This document shows positions 1 through 8,446 of a DNA stretch of 64,000 bases, piece by piece. Made by a program: the position numbers and the translations under genes. Origin of the DNA: Bacillus alkalisoli. GTDB taxonomy: Bacteria > Bacillota > Bacilli > Bacillales > Bacillaceae_I. A model generated the notes under the pieces. It had not been told where the DNA came from. It made no database searches and worked only from the letters and a program-made list of their open reading frames with translations. Location of the stretch: the NCBI RefSeq assembly GCF_002797415.1, contig NZ_KZ454944.1, forward strand, positions 1,194,655 to 1,258,654, written 5' to 3'. Every line of letters starts with the position of its first letter. Position 1 is the first letter of the stretch.

Positions 1-179
1 GCATGAGTTACGCCCATTTCCGCTAAATCTTTCGTTTGTGTCATCTCTTCACTTCTATTTACTTGAAGAGCAGTATTAACTGATTTTGGTATAAGCATCA
101 TCGCCAATAACGAAATTAGTACAATCGATAGGAGGACCATTACCATCGTGTAGCCTTGATTATTTAAATGTTTTTTCAT
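1..179 (-). CDS. PilX/GspK-like minor pilin, C-terminus beyond window edge
   Basis: The ATG is at 179-177, preceded on the minus strand by the ribosome binding site AGGAGAGGTG. Only the first 59 codons lie inside the window. The N-terminus MKKHLNNQGYTMVMVLL is a short basic leader, a Gly-Tyr prepilin cleavage site and a hydrophobic helix. The residue at +5 after cleavage is Met, not the usual Glu. Loss of Glu5 is known for GspK, the tip pseudopilin of type II secretion systems, so a tip position is inferred here. It is the last gene of a three-gene minor pilin operon, 12 bp after the preceding stop. It closely resembles the N-terminus of the protein at 17514-18512. Confidence 0.75.
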   Translation of the reverse strand, partial: MKKHLNNQGYTMVMVLLSIVLISLLAMMLIPKSVNTALQVNRSEEMTQTKDLAEMGVTH

Positions 180-191
180 TTTTCACCTCTC

Positions 192-677
192 CTAAAGACG
201 ACTTATAATCGTAGTCAATTCAAATGTTAGTGAAGGATCATCTTTATTTATTAATTTTAATTGTTTTATATCTATAGGGTTACCCACCACAACGGAAAAA
301 GATTTAGAAGAGGACGGATCATTATTTTTCGTGTTAATGGATACGCTTCGTGCTTCATTTTCAGCTGATAGATTGTTAAAAGTTAATTCAATATCATAAT
401 AACGACTATTCATCGTAATTTCCCCGATTTTTAATTCCCAATCACCGTTGGCCTTCTTTGTATATTGAAAGGTGTAATCTTCTTTTTCATGTGCGGTAGA
501 AAACATTTGGATGATAATGTTTGCTTCTTGACGTAAATTAATGTGCGAATCGCTTTTATCTGCATTACGGAATGTTTGGAAAAAAATCGCCGCGACTAAT
601 CCAGAAATGATAAACGCTATCATGAGAGCTGCTAAAAGTTCTACAAGTGTTATCCCTTTTTCGTTGTTTATTTTCAT
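192..677 (-). CDS. Minor pilin, PilW/PilJ-like prepilin-type protein
   Basis: 161 aa. The prepilin motif is KGITLVELLAAL near residues 7-18, with Glu at +5, followed by a hydrophobic helix to about residue 33. The rest is a hydrophilic, beta-prone domain with no motif I recognise. A region near residues 40-60 (NLRQEANIIIQMF) is shared with its paralogue at 16437-16934 (IRQEANFIITNL). PilD should cleave the leader and the protein should enter the pilus as a low-copy subunit. It starts 4 bp after the stop of the upstream PilV-like gene, so the two are translated from one message. The exact minor pilin class is inferred from order and shape. Confidence 0.75.
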   Translation of the reverse strand: MKINNEKGITLVELLAALMIAFIISGLVAAIFFQTFRNADKSDSHINLRQEANIIIQMFSTAHEKEDYTFQYTKKANGDWELKIGEITMNSRYYDIELTFNNLSAENEARSVSINTKNNDPSSSKSFSVVVGNPIDIKQLKLINKDDPSLTFELTTIISRL

Positions 678-681
678 ACCT

Positions 682-1158
682 TTAGTTTCCTCCTCTTACA
701 TACCCAAATGTTTCCGATAGTAATGTTCGCTTTGTAACATCAGCAGAATCAAATATTTTCACATGGACTACATACAAGGTAGGAGTAGTGAAACTAAGTG
801 TTTGTTTCGTCAAAATTATTTCTGGATAGTACGTTTTATGGTTCACCTTATAAAAACAGGAAGAAGGTTCTAGTGCCTCTTTTAACTTCGGATGGTAATT
901 TGTATCAAAATTGGAACATGAAATGACGAGGTTTTGTGAAGAACCAGTGTAGTTTTCCGTTACAATGTTTAACGTTTTTCTAGCTAAATTATAAGCAACA
1001 AGTTTGTCTTCATTTTTCGTGGAGAAAAATAGTGCTTGATTGGAGAAACTAAAAAATGTTATTAAGACGAACGATAAAATGACAAGTGAGACTAGAATTT
1101 CTAGTAATGAAAAGCCGGACTCATTTTTCAGTGCATATTTGAAGTTTTTTATTTTCAT
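682..1158 (-). CDS. Minor pilin, PilV/GspI-like prepilin-type protein
   Basis: 158 aa and first gene of the minus-strand minor pilin operon. The leader MKIKNFKYALKNESG is followed by FSLLEILVSLVILS, with Glu at +5, then a helix containing QALFFSTKNEDKL. The same block appears in the protein at 16992-17498 as QALFYSVKEEDKL, so the two are paralogues. The C-terminal part contains two Cys residues (about 70 and 91) that could form a disulfide outside the cell. It diverges from pilB with 185 bp between them. That gap is AT-rich and should hold promoters for both directions, but I see no clear -35/-10 pair in it. Confidence 0.77.
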   Translation of the reverse strand: MKIKNFKYALKNESGFSLLEILVSLVILSFVLITFFSFSNQALFFSTKNEDKLVAYNLARKTLNIVTENYTGSSQNLVISCSNFDTNYHPKLKEALEPSSCFYKVNHKTYYPEIILTKQTLSFTTPTLYVVHVKIFDSADVTKRTLLSETFGYVRGGN

Positions 1159-1343
1159 TTCATTACCTTCCTAGTATAAGTGATAGAAACTTTTTATCTA
1201 GTAATCTCCTATTTCCAATTACCTACAATTATTATACAATATCATTAACTTACTTTGTTCTACAAAATATGCAGAAATTGATATAAATGTTGTTTTTTGT
1301 TGATTTATCAACAGAAGGAAAAATGTAGAAAAGGATGATCGCC

Positions 1344-3011
1344 ATGGCAGTAACTAGAAAGCGATTAGGAGACTTATTAGTCGAAGCAGGAATTATTACC
1401 GAAGAACAATTGCAAACAACACTAACTGAAAAGTCAAAGGGACAAAAAATAGGAGATGCACTTTTACAAAGAGGGCTTATCACGGAGCAACAATTAATAG
1501 AAGTACTAGAGTTTCAATTAGGGATACCTCATGTTAGTTTGTTCCGTTATCCATTTGATGAAAAATTAGTTCATGTCATAACGAAAGAGTTTGCAAAACG
1601 TAATCTTCTTATTCCACTTAAAAAGGAAAATGAAAAACTCTATGTCGCAATGGCGGACCCAATGGACTTTTTTTCCATTGATGATTTAAGGCTTTCTACA
1701 GGATTCGAAATAGAGCCTGTCATTGCCACAAAAGATGACATAATACGCTCTATCAACAAATTCTACGATTCAACTGATTCGTTAGATGACCTGTTAAGTG
1801 GATTCACTCCAACAGAAAAAGTAAAAGTAGAAGACGAGCGTATAACAGAAGATGATTCACCTATCGTTAAAGTCGTGAATCAAATTTTGCAAAATGCTAT
1901 TCAATTAAAAGCAAGTGATATTCATATCGATCCACAAGAAACGAAAGTGTTAGTCCGTTACCGTATTGATGGTGTTTTACGTACAGAGCGTACACTTCCA
2001 AAGCATACACAAAACGTTCTGTCGGCTCGTATTAAGATTTTAGGAAATATGGACATTACTGAGCATCGTATCCCTCAAGATGGCCGTATTAAAACGAATA
2101 TTGATTATCATCCAATTGATGTTCGTGTTTCAACGTTACCGACTGTTTTTGGTGAGAAAATCGTTATGCGTATTTTAGACATGAGTAGTTCGTTAAACGA
2201 CATAAGTCAACTCGGTTTTCACGAAAAAAACTACGCACGATTCCTAAATTTAATTCATCAGCCGACTGGAATTGTTTTAATAACAGGTCCAACTGGTTCT
2301 GGTAAATCTTCAACACTTTATGCAGGATTAAATCATCTAAATAGTGAAGAAGTAAACATTATTACAGTAGAAGACCCTGTTGAGTATCAATTAGAAGGTA
2401 TTAATCAAATTCAAGTTAACGCTAATGTTGGGATGACGTTTGCGAAAGGACTTCGTGCGATATTACGTCAAGACCCGAACATTATTATGGTAGGGGAAAT
2501 TCGTGATAGAGAAACAGCCGAAATTGCGATTCGTGCGTCACTAACAGGTCACTTAGTATTAAGTACCCTTCATACGAACGATTCTATTAGTACAGTAACT
2601 CGTTTAATTGATATGAAGGTAGAGCCGTTTTTAGTGGGTTCCTCTGTTAATGGGGTATTGGCACAACGTTTAGTACGAAAAATTTGCCGTGACTGTTTGA
2701 AATGGGAAGAACCGACGAAAAGAGAAGTGGAGATTTTCCAAAAGCGTCATCTGACAGTGGAAAAGGTTGCGAAAGGAAAAGGATGCGGAACTTGTAATAT
2801 GACGGGCTATAAAGGTCGTATTGCGATACACGAATTATTAGTCGTTAATGATGAAATGAGAAAAGCGATTGTAAACAATGAAGGTGTGTCTAAATTAAGA
2901 GAATTAGCATACAAAAATGATACAGTGTTTTTAATTGATGATGGATTAGAAAAAGTGAAGCAAGGTTTAACAACAACAGAAGAAGTACTTCGAGTAGCTT
3001 TATATGAGTAG
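1344..3011 (+). CDS. pilB: Type IV pilus extension ATPase PilB
   Basis: 555 aa cytoplasmic hexameric ATPase that powers pilus assembly. The N-terminal MshEN-type domain covers about residues 1-150 and the GspE/PulE motor domain follows. Visible motifs are the Walker A GPTGSGKSST at about 315, the Walker B region IIMVGEIRD at about 380, the His box GHLVLSTLHTND, and a zinc-binding four-Cys motif (CRDC ... CGTC) at about 450-480. An ATG at 1335 is also in frame, but AAAGGA at 1330-1335 is well placed only for the ATG at 1344. Opens the pilBTCADMNO operon. The tetracysteine motif separates it from PilT. It could be confused with competence ATPase ComGA, but the N-terminal domain and the pilT-pilC context support PilB. 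Confidence 0.93.
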   Translation: MAVTRKRLGDLLVEAGIITEEQLQTTLTEKSKGQKIGDALLQRGLITEQQLIEVLEFQLGIPHVSLFRYPFDEKLVHVITKEFAKRNLLIPLKKENEKLYVAMADPMDFFSIDDLRLSTGFEIEPVIATKDDIIRSINKFYDSTDSLDDLLSGFTPTEKVKVEDERITEDDSPIVKVVNQILQNAIQLKASDIHIDPQETKVLVRYRIDGVLRTERTLPKHTQNVLSARIKILGNMDITEHRIPQDGRIKTNIDYHPIDVRVSTLPTVFGEKIVMRILDMSSSLNDISQLGFHEKNYARFLNLIHQPTGIVLITGPTGSGKSSTLYAGLNHLNSEEVNIITVEDPVEYQLEGINQIQVNANVGMTFAKGLRAILRQDPNIIMVGEIRDRETAEIAIRASLTGHLVLSTLHTNDSISTVTRLIDMKVEPFLVGSSVNGVLAQRLVRKICRDCLKWEEPTKREVEIFQKRHLTVEKVAKGKGCGTCNMTGYKGRIAIHELLVVNDEMRKAIVNNEGVSKLRELAYKNDTVFLIDDGLEKVKQGLTTTEEVLRVALYE

Positions 3012-3019
3012 GTGTCGTT

Positions 3020-4060
3020 ATGATAAATAAAATACAAGAGTGGCTTCATACTGCATATGACAGAAATGCGTCTGATATCCATTTATCTGTCGGTGTTCCA
3101 CCAACGTTTCGTGTGAATGGCGAATTAGTCCGATATGGCGACAGTATTCTGTTACCAGAACATACCGAATCGATTGCGAAAGAAATGATACCAGACTTTT
3201 TATGGGGAACGTTTCAAGACAAGGGTGAGCTTGATTTTTCTTATAGTTTACCTGGATTATCGCGATTTCGTGTAAATGCCTATAAACAAAGGTCTTCGGT
3301 TGCGATGGCCATACGTATTATTCCTACAAGTGTACCGACACTTGAATCTTTACATTTGCCGCCTGTTCTTAAAAGTCTAATCGAAAAACCACAAGGTCTT
3401 ATTCTTGTTACTGGCCCAACTGGAAGTGGCAAATCTACGACACTATCTTCGATGATAGATTTTATGAATCGAACGATGAAAAAGCATATTATCACGTTAG
3501 AAGATCCGATAGAGTATTTGCATAAACATAATTTATGTATGATCGACCAGAGAGAAGTAGGTTTTGATACAAAGTCATTTGCTAACGGCTTAAGAGCATC
3601 GCTCAGGCAAGATCCAGATGTTATTTTAGTTGGAGAAATGCGTGATTTAGAGACGATTCAAACGGCTATTACGGCAGCGGAGACAGGGCATTTAGTATTA
3701 GGAACACTTCATACAACAAATGCTCCATCAACCATTGATCGAATTATTGACGTATTTCCGCCGCAGCAACAACCACAAATACGTATTCAGTTGGCGAATG
3801 TCCTAGTATCGGTCATTTCGCAAAGACTTTTCCCTACGATGGACAGAATGGGTAGAAAAGTAGCGACAGAAATATTAGTGAACAATGCAGCAGTTGGTAA
3901 TTTAATACGGAATGAAAAAATTCATCAAATTAAAAATGTCATGCAGACGAGTCGTGCCCAAGGAATGCATACGTTAGAGATGAGTATTAAAGAACTAGTA
4001 GACTTAGGGCACGTATCAAAATATAGCGTAGAAAGCTTTATGCAGGAGTCGATGACGTAA
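3020..4060 (+). CDS. pilT: Type IV pilus retraction ATPase PilT
   Basis: 346 aa. The family drives pilus depolymerisation and so twitching, surface sensing and DNA uptake. Visible features are the N-terminal PAS-like domain with ASDIHLSVG near residue 18, Walker A GPTGSGKSTT at about 132, the Asp box TLEDPIEY, Walker B VILVGEMRD at about 200 and the His box GHLVLGTLHT. It lacks the zinc tetracysteine motif seen in PilB, and its length is normal. It starts 8 bp after pilB and overlaps pilC by one base (TAATG). A retraction motor implies a dynamic pilus rather than only a competence pseudopilus. Confidence 0.93.
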   Translation: MINKIQEWLHTAYDRNASDIHLSVGVPPTFRVNGELVRYGDSILLPEHTESIAKEMIPDFLWGTFQDKGELDFSYSLPGLSRFRVNAYKQRSSVAMAIRIIPTSVPTLESLHLPPVLKSLIEKPQGLILVTGPTGSGKSTTLSSMIDFMNRTMKKHIITLEDPIEYLHKHNLCMIDQREVGFDTKSFANGLRASLRQDPDVILVGEMRDLETIQTAITAAETGHLVLGTLHTTNAPSTIDRIIDVFPPQQQPQIRIQLANVLVSVISQRLFPTMDRMGRKVATEILVNNAAVGNLIRNEKIHQIKNVMQTSRAQGMHTLEMSIKELVDLGHVSKYSVESFMQESMT

Positions 4061-5268
4061 TGCCAAGGTTTAAATATACAGGTAGAGACAATAAAGGCAA
4101 AAACGAAGGAACGATTACAAGTAAATCTAGACGTGAAGCCATCGTTCAATTAAAAGAAAATGGTGTAAAAGTAATTTCAATGGAAGAAGTGGCAGAATCT
4201 TTTTTAACAAAAGATATAACGATCGGTAATCCGGTTAAACTACAAGATTTTGTCGTTTATTTACGACAATTTTCAACATTGATTCGAGCTGGTGTAACCG
4301 TTGTCGAATCGACGAAAATTTTAGCTAATCAGACAGAGAGTAAGCATTTACAACGCGTGCTTTTTGAAGTAGAAGAAGACCTTCGCCAAGGAAATGCGTT
4401 GTCTGAATCAACAAGTAAACACCCAAAAGTTTTTACTCCGATGTTTGTTAACATGATTCGGGCTGGTGAAGCAAGTGGTACGTTAGATGACACGTTGGAC
4501 AGGCTCGCAACACAGTTTGAGAAACAACATGAAACAAAACAAAAAATCGTATCAGCCTTAATGTATCCAGCAGTATTAAGTTTAGTAGCCGTTGGGGTAA
4601 TTATCTTTTTATTAGTTGGAGTTGTACCGACATTTGTTAGCATGTTCTCTGATTTTGGAGCAGACCTGCCAATTATCACAAAGCTAGTACTTGGAGCAAG
4701 TGAATGGATGCAGAGCTTTTGGTGGTTCATTATTATCTTGTTTATTGGAGCAGTTGTTGGAATTTCCGTTGTTAGGTCTAAAGCAGAAACAAAGTATTAC
4801 TTAGATTATTTTTTACTTCGTATGCCAATATTTGGCCCGTTGCTAAAAAAAGCTGCCATTGCACGTCTTACACGAACATTAAGCTCTTTATTTGCTAGTT
4901 CTGTTCCTATACTACCTGCTCTCGGAATGGTAGAAAAAATAGTAGAAAACGAAGTGATTTCTAGGGTACTAGCACAAGCGAAAAAATCGCTTGAAAAAGG
5001 GGAATCTTTAGCAGAGCCAATGAAGGATCATTGGGCGTTTCCGCCACTCGTAACACAGATGATTTCCATTGGAGAAAGTACCGGTTCGTTAGATACGATG
5101 CTAGAGAAAATTGCGGAGTTTTATGAGAAGGAAGTAGACGCTGCAACCGACCGGCTAAAAAGTCTCATAGAGCCACTCATGATTGTTGTGCTAGCTGTTA
5201 TAGTCGGGACTATTGTCACGGCGATTATGGTGCCAATGTTCGACATTTTTAACCATATTCAACCATAG
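4060..5268 (+). CDS. pilC: Type IV pilus inner-membrane platform protein PilC
   Basis: 402 aa, the normal PilC/GspF length. Two homologous T2SSF domains (about residues 65-190 and 270-390) are separated by membrane segments near 170-190, 225-245 and 370-395. The typical first-domain signature YLRQFSTLIRAGV and second-domain signature RTLSSLFASSVPILPAL are visible. The protein anchors the PilB/PilT motors and the pilus base in the cytoplasmic membrane. Its start codon overlaps the pilT stop. A Gram-positive system needs no outer-membrane secretin, and no pilQ or pilP is present. Confidence 0.93.
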   Translation: MPRFKYTGRDNKGKNEGTITSKSRREAIVQLKENGVKVISMEEVAESFLTKDITIGNPVKLQDFVVYLRQFSTLIRAGVTVVESTKILANQTESKHLQRVLFEVEEDLRQGNALSESTSKHPKVFTPMFVNMIRAGEASGTLDDTLDRLATQFEKQHETKQKIVSALMYPAVLSLVAVGVIIFLLVGVVPTFVSMFSDFGADLPIITKLVLGASEWMQSFWWFIIILFIGAVVGISVVRSKAETKYYLDYFLLRMPIFGPLLKKAAIARLTRTLSSLFASSVPILPALGMVEKIVENEVISRVLAQAKKSLEKGESLAEPMKDHWAFPPLVTQMISIGESTGSLDTMLEKIAEFYEKEVDAATDRLKSLIEPLMIVVLAVIVGTIVTAIMVPMFDIFNHIQP

Positions 5269-5375
5269 GTTTCTAGCAAAATATGTATTGTGCTTTTATT
5301 TGTAGTATAATAGAATTAATCTTGTAAACGGTTGTAGATTTTTATCAAATATTAGAAAAAAATGGAGGAAATAAA

Positions 5376-5813
5376 ATGCTAAAAAAATGTCGTAACATTT
5401 TACGCAACGAAAAAGGTTTAACACTTATCGAATTACTAGCAGTTGTAGTTATTCTTGGGATTATTGCAGCTATTGCTATTCCGAGTATTGGGAATATCAT
5501 TGATAATTCAAGAAAAGATGCTCATGTTGCAAATGCACAAATGGTTATTAATTCTGCAAGATTAGCAGCTTTAGATAATACAGCATATGTTAATGGTACT
5601 ATCCAAATTGGAACACTTATTTCAGGAAACTATCTAGAGCAAATCGAAGATCCAGATGGAGGAACATATACTAGTGGTTCAGTTACTTTAGCTGAAGGGA
5701 AAGTAACAAGCGTAACTCTAGTAGGAGCTAAACGTACTATTTCGGCAGCTGCAGGTGATAATGGTGGGAATTTAATAATCAATAGAGACAGTATTACTTC
5801 AACAACTCCATAA
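5376..5813 (+). CDS. pilA: Major type IV pilin PilA
   Basis: 145 aa with a strong ribosome binding site (GGAGG at 5362-5366). The leader MLKKCRNILRNEKG is followed by LTLIELLAVVVILGIIAAIAIP, a classical type IVa N-methylated helix with Glu5, then NSRKDAHVANAQ and a small globular domain rich in Gly, Ser and Thr. The position inside the assembly operon and the canonical helix suggest the main structural subunit; the minor pilins lie in separate clusters. The 107 bp gap before it contains a TATAAT at 5306-5311 without a convincing -35, so an extra internal promoter is possible. The C-terminal disulfide loop of Gram-negative PilA is absent. Confidence 0.88.
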   Translation: MLKKCRNILRNEKGLTLIELLAVVVILGIIAAIAIPSIGNIIDNSRKDAHVANAQMVINSARLAALDNTAYVNGTIQIGTLISGNYLEQIEDPDGGTYTSGSVTLAEGKVTSVTLVGAKRTISAAAGDNGGNLIINRDSITSTTP

Positions 5814-5819
5814 ATATAG

Positions 5820-6566
5820 ATGGAAGTCTTAATTCTTTTTATGTATGCTTTGCTCCTGGGCTCTTTCTACAACGTAGTCGGACTACGCATTCCGAAGGGC
5901 ATGAGCATTGTAACACCAAGGTCACATTGTACAAGCTGTAAAACAACACTGACGGGAATTGACTTAATTCCCGTTCTTTCCTATCTATTTTCAAAAGGGA
6001 AATGTAGGTACTGTAGTACTAATGTTTCTCCCATTTATCCGTTCTTTGAATTACTAACTGCCATACTATTCGTACTTGCTCCGATATTTATGGGGTGGAG
6101 TTACGAATTAATTTTTGTTTGGACATACCTTTCCATGTTAATCATCATTACGATTACAGACATTCACTATATGATTATTCCAAACAAAATATTATTATTT
6201 TTCTTCTCGCTGTTTGTTATTCAAAGTCTCTTCTTAAACATTTTACCGTTGCATGAACAGTTGATAGGCTTAGCCGTTGGTTTCCTACTTCCATTTCTCA
6301 TTGCCGTCGTTTCAAAAGGTGGAATGGGTGGCGGAGATGTAAAACTACTAGCGGTAATCGGTTTTGTTGTCGGATGGCAACAGCTTTTACTTATCTTTTT
6401 CTTATCATCCTTAATCGGCACAATTATTGCCTTAATAGGAATGAAACTAGGAAAAGTACAAAAAGGCAAACCATTCCCATTCGGCCCATTCATCGCCATC
6501 AGCGCCGTAATCACCCTATTCTTCGGCGAAAACCTACTAAACTGGTACATCACACTATTAACCTAA
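5820..6566 (+). CDS. pilD: Prepilin peptidase / N-methyltransferase PilD (ComC equivalent)
   Basis: 248 aa polytopic membrane protein. The first cytoplasmic loop carries the two zinc CxxC motifs (Cys37/40 and Cys62/65) of the A24A family. The aspartyl protease residues are in ITDIHYMIIPN (about residue 112) and GGMGGGDVKL (about 170). It removes the leader peptides of all prepilins encoded here and methylates the new N-terminus. It sits next to spoIIB-maf-radC, where B. subtilis has comC, so it probably also serves competence pseudopilins. The start has no clear Shine-Dalgarno sequence and lies only 6 bp after pilA, which suggests translational coupling. Confidence 0.92.
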   Translation: MEVLILFMYALLLGSFYNVVGLRIPKGMSIVTPRSHCTSCKTTLTGIDLIPVLSYLFSKGKCRYCSTNVSPIYPFFELLTAILFVLAPIFMGWSYELIFVWTYLSMLIIITITDIHYMIIPNKILLFFFSLFVIQSLFLNILPLHEQLIGLAVGFLLPFLIAVVSKGGMGGGDVKLLAVIGFVVGWQQLLLIFFLSSLIGTIIALIGMKLGKVQKGKPFPFGPFIAISAVITLFFGENLLNWYITLLT

Positions 6567-6601
6567 AAAGGTAGTAATCCACTTAACCGATTACTACCTT
6601 T
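6567..6601 (+). terminator. Hairpin after pilD
   Basis: A perfect 12-bp inverted repeat (AAGGTAGTAATC and GATTACTACCTT) with a 9-nt loop directly follows the pilD stop. Only three T residues follow the stem, so termination may be partial. It could attenuate expression between pilABCD-T and pilMNO. Confidence 0.5.
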
Positions 6602-6737
6602 CCATATGAAATACAACATAAAAACATTATTGAAATTTGCTAATATCTCTTTACTGAGTGGTCTTATTACTTTGATTTGTATATTAATAAATTTCAACAA
6701 TGTTTTAGTATTACTTGTATTGTGCTATTACTATCCA

Positions 6738-6862
6738 TTGATGTTCACTGCAGGTGCGAGACTCCTGCGGGAACACAGGGACATGGAAGACCCCACAGGC
6801 GCCGTGCGCCGAGGTGGCTCCCGGCCCGCCCGCGGAAAGCGAAGGCTATCGCGGAAATCAAC
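6738..6862 (+). repeat. R1 palindromic repeat, copy 1
   Basis: GC-rich block with the family core GAGACTCCTGCGGGAA, GACCCCACAGGCGC and CGCCCGCGGAAAGCGA. Unlike most copies, its two arms are poorly complementary. The left arm (TTGATGTTCACTGCAGGTGC) matches copy 8, while the right arm ends in GGAAATCAAC like copy 11, so it may be chimeric. It opens a false N-terminal extension in frame with pilM. Confidence 0.85.
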
Positions 6863-6908
6863 AGCGGTTTATAACAGTCCAAAAATAAAAAGCAAGGGGC
6901 TTACAATA

Positions 6909-7889
6909 ATGGAAATTTCCCTTTTTCAATCCAATAAAAACATCATCAATTTAATAATAAAAGACCACGTCATCCGTCTAATCGAACTTAAAAGCACCGC
7001 CCCATTAACCGTCAAACGATTAGAAGAACGCTTCCTACCACTAAACATAATAAAAGACGGAAAAATCGTCGATGCTACAAAACTAAAACAAATCATTAAT
7101 GAACTCGTAAAAAAATGGGGACTAAAAAACAAACAAATACGCTTTACCGTACCAGATGCATATGTCATTACAAGAAAAGTGTCGATACCGTCCACTGTCC
7201 TTGACGACGAAATCGTAGGTCACCTTTATTTAGAATTAGGTGCGAGCATCCACTTACCATTCGATGACCCCGTTTTTGATGTTCACATCTTAAGTAGAGA
7301 CGAAGAAAAAACAGAAGTAATCCTTTTTGCATCTCCAGAAGATATGGTAATGGAATACGCTAGCTTACTAGAAGAAAATAAAATGGTGCCAATAGCAGCA
7401 GATATTTCTCCATTATGTTTATACCGTTTTTACCACCATTTCGGAAATGTAAATGAAGGAGACAATCTTTTATTTATACAGTTTGACTTAAGTAGTATTA
7501 CACTAAGCATCTTTAAAGATAACGTCCCGCTGTTTGTAAGAACAGTAAACTTAACGCAAGAAACAAAAGTGTGGGAAGTAACCCGTACGAATAGTTCAAT
7601 AGAATGGACGGGAGATATCGTCCAATTCAATGTGTTTTTAGAAGATTTTATTACAGAAATACAACGAGTAATGAATTTCTTCCGCTATTCATTAAACCAA
7701 GGCGATCAAGAAGTGAATAAGTTAGTATTATTTGGTGATCATCCTAATCTGCCACTTGTTGAAAGTAAATTAACCGAGAGAATCAATGCAACCATTTCAA
7801 CTGTAGAAAATGAAGTGAAAACACAAGACCAAGAAGTAGTTGATGCACGGTATTATTACGGGCTTGGACTAGCGTTAAAAGAGGTGTAA
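6909..7889 (+). CDS. pilM: Type IV pilus assembly protein PilM
   Basis: 326 aa actin-like cytoplasmic protein that binds the N-terminus of PilN (INLLP motif) and links the assembly platform to the motor. The SHS2/FtsA-like fold is suggested by FDLSSITLSIF and LVLFGDHPNLPLVESKL. The reading frame is open back to 6606, but that stretch translates a repeat element (R1 copy 1), so I set the start at the ATG at 6909, preceded by AAGGGG at 6893-6898. Typical PilM proteins are 320-350 aa, which agrees. pilN follows after 2 bp. Confidence 0.88.
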   Translation: MEISLFQSNKNIINLIIKDHVIRLIELKSTAPLTVKRLEERFLPLNIIKDGKIVDATKLKQIINELVKKWGLKNKQIRFTVPDAYVITRKVSIPSTVLDDEIVGHLYLELGASIHLPFDDPVFDVHILSRDEEKTEVILFASPEDMVMEYASLLEENKMVPIAADISPLCLYRFYHHFGNVNEGDNLLFIQFDLSSITLSIFKDNVPLFVRTVNLTQETKVWEVTRTNSSIEWTGDIVQFNVFLEDFITEIQRVMNFFRYSLNQGDQEVNKLVLFGDHPNLPLVESKLTERINATISTVENEVKTQDQEVVDARYYYGLGLALKEV

Positions 7890-7891
7890 TA

Positions 7892-8446
7892 ATGTTAGTA
7901 GATATTAATTTATTACCAAAAAAACAAGCACGTGATATTACGATGCCAGCTGTATTAGGTATTAGTATATTCTTTATCTTATTTACTGTCGTTGCTTTAC
8001 TTGCGATGAATTATTTTGTTCAGAAAGAATTAAACAAATCCCAAGTAACGCTCGATCAAGCTGTTCAGCTTCGAATTGTAATGGAAGAAGCGGCGAAGGG
8101 ACCACAAGCAACGTCTTCGGTCATTCAACTACAGCAATCTATTGATTGGGCAGAAAGTCAATCTCAAGATGTGGTGCCGATACTGAATCATATAGTAGGA
8201 TTATTACCAGCATCAGGATATATAGATAATTTTTTATACACCCTGGATGGGGCTATTAGTGTTACAGTGAAATTCGATAACCAAAGAGATGCGGCATACT
8301 ACTTACATCATTTAACTTTATCACCATTCGTTCAAGAAGCTACGTTGTCTAGTATATCTAGTAGTGATGAAGGAACTACTGGACAATATACAATCAACTT
8401 AAATAAGGCATATTTAAAAGGCGAGCAAGAGCGAGGTGATAGATAA
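7892..8446 (+). CDS. pilN: Type IV pilus assembly protein PilN
   Basis: 184 aa bitopic membrane protein. The N-terminus MLVDINLLPKKQ is the conserved PilM-binding motif. One membrane segment (about residues 20-44) is followed by a short coiled coil and an external domain. It overlaps the pilO start by one base. PilN and PilO heterodimerise to form the alignment subcomplex. Confidence 0.87.
   Translation: MLVDINLLPKKQARDITMPAVLGISIFFILFTVVALLAMNYFVQKELNKSQVTLDQAVQLRIVMEEAAKGPQATSSVIQLQQSIDWAESQSQDVVPILNHIVGLLPASGYIDNFLYTLDGAISVTVKFDNQRDAAYYLHHLTLSPFVQEATLSSISSSDEGTTGQYTINLNKAYLKGEQERGDR

Noticed and set aside
1159..1343. Defined promoters between the minor pilin operon and pilB
   Set aside because: AT-rich hexamers are present on both strands, but no -35/-10 pair with normal spacing could be supported.
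6606..6908. N-terminal 101-residue extension of PilM
   Set aside because: It translates R1 copy 1, has no family similarity, and a normal PilM start with a ribosome binding site lies at 6909.
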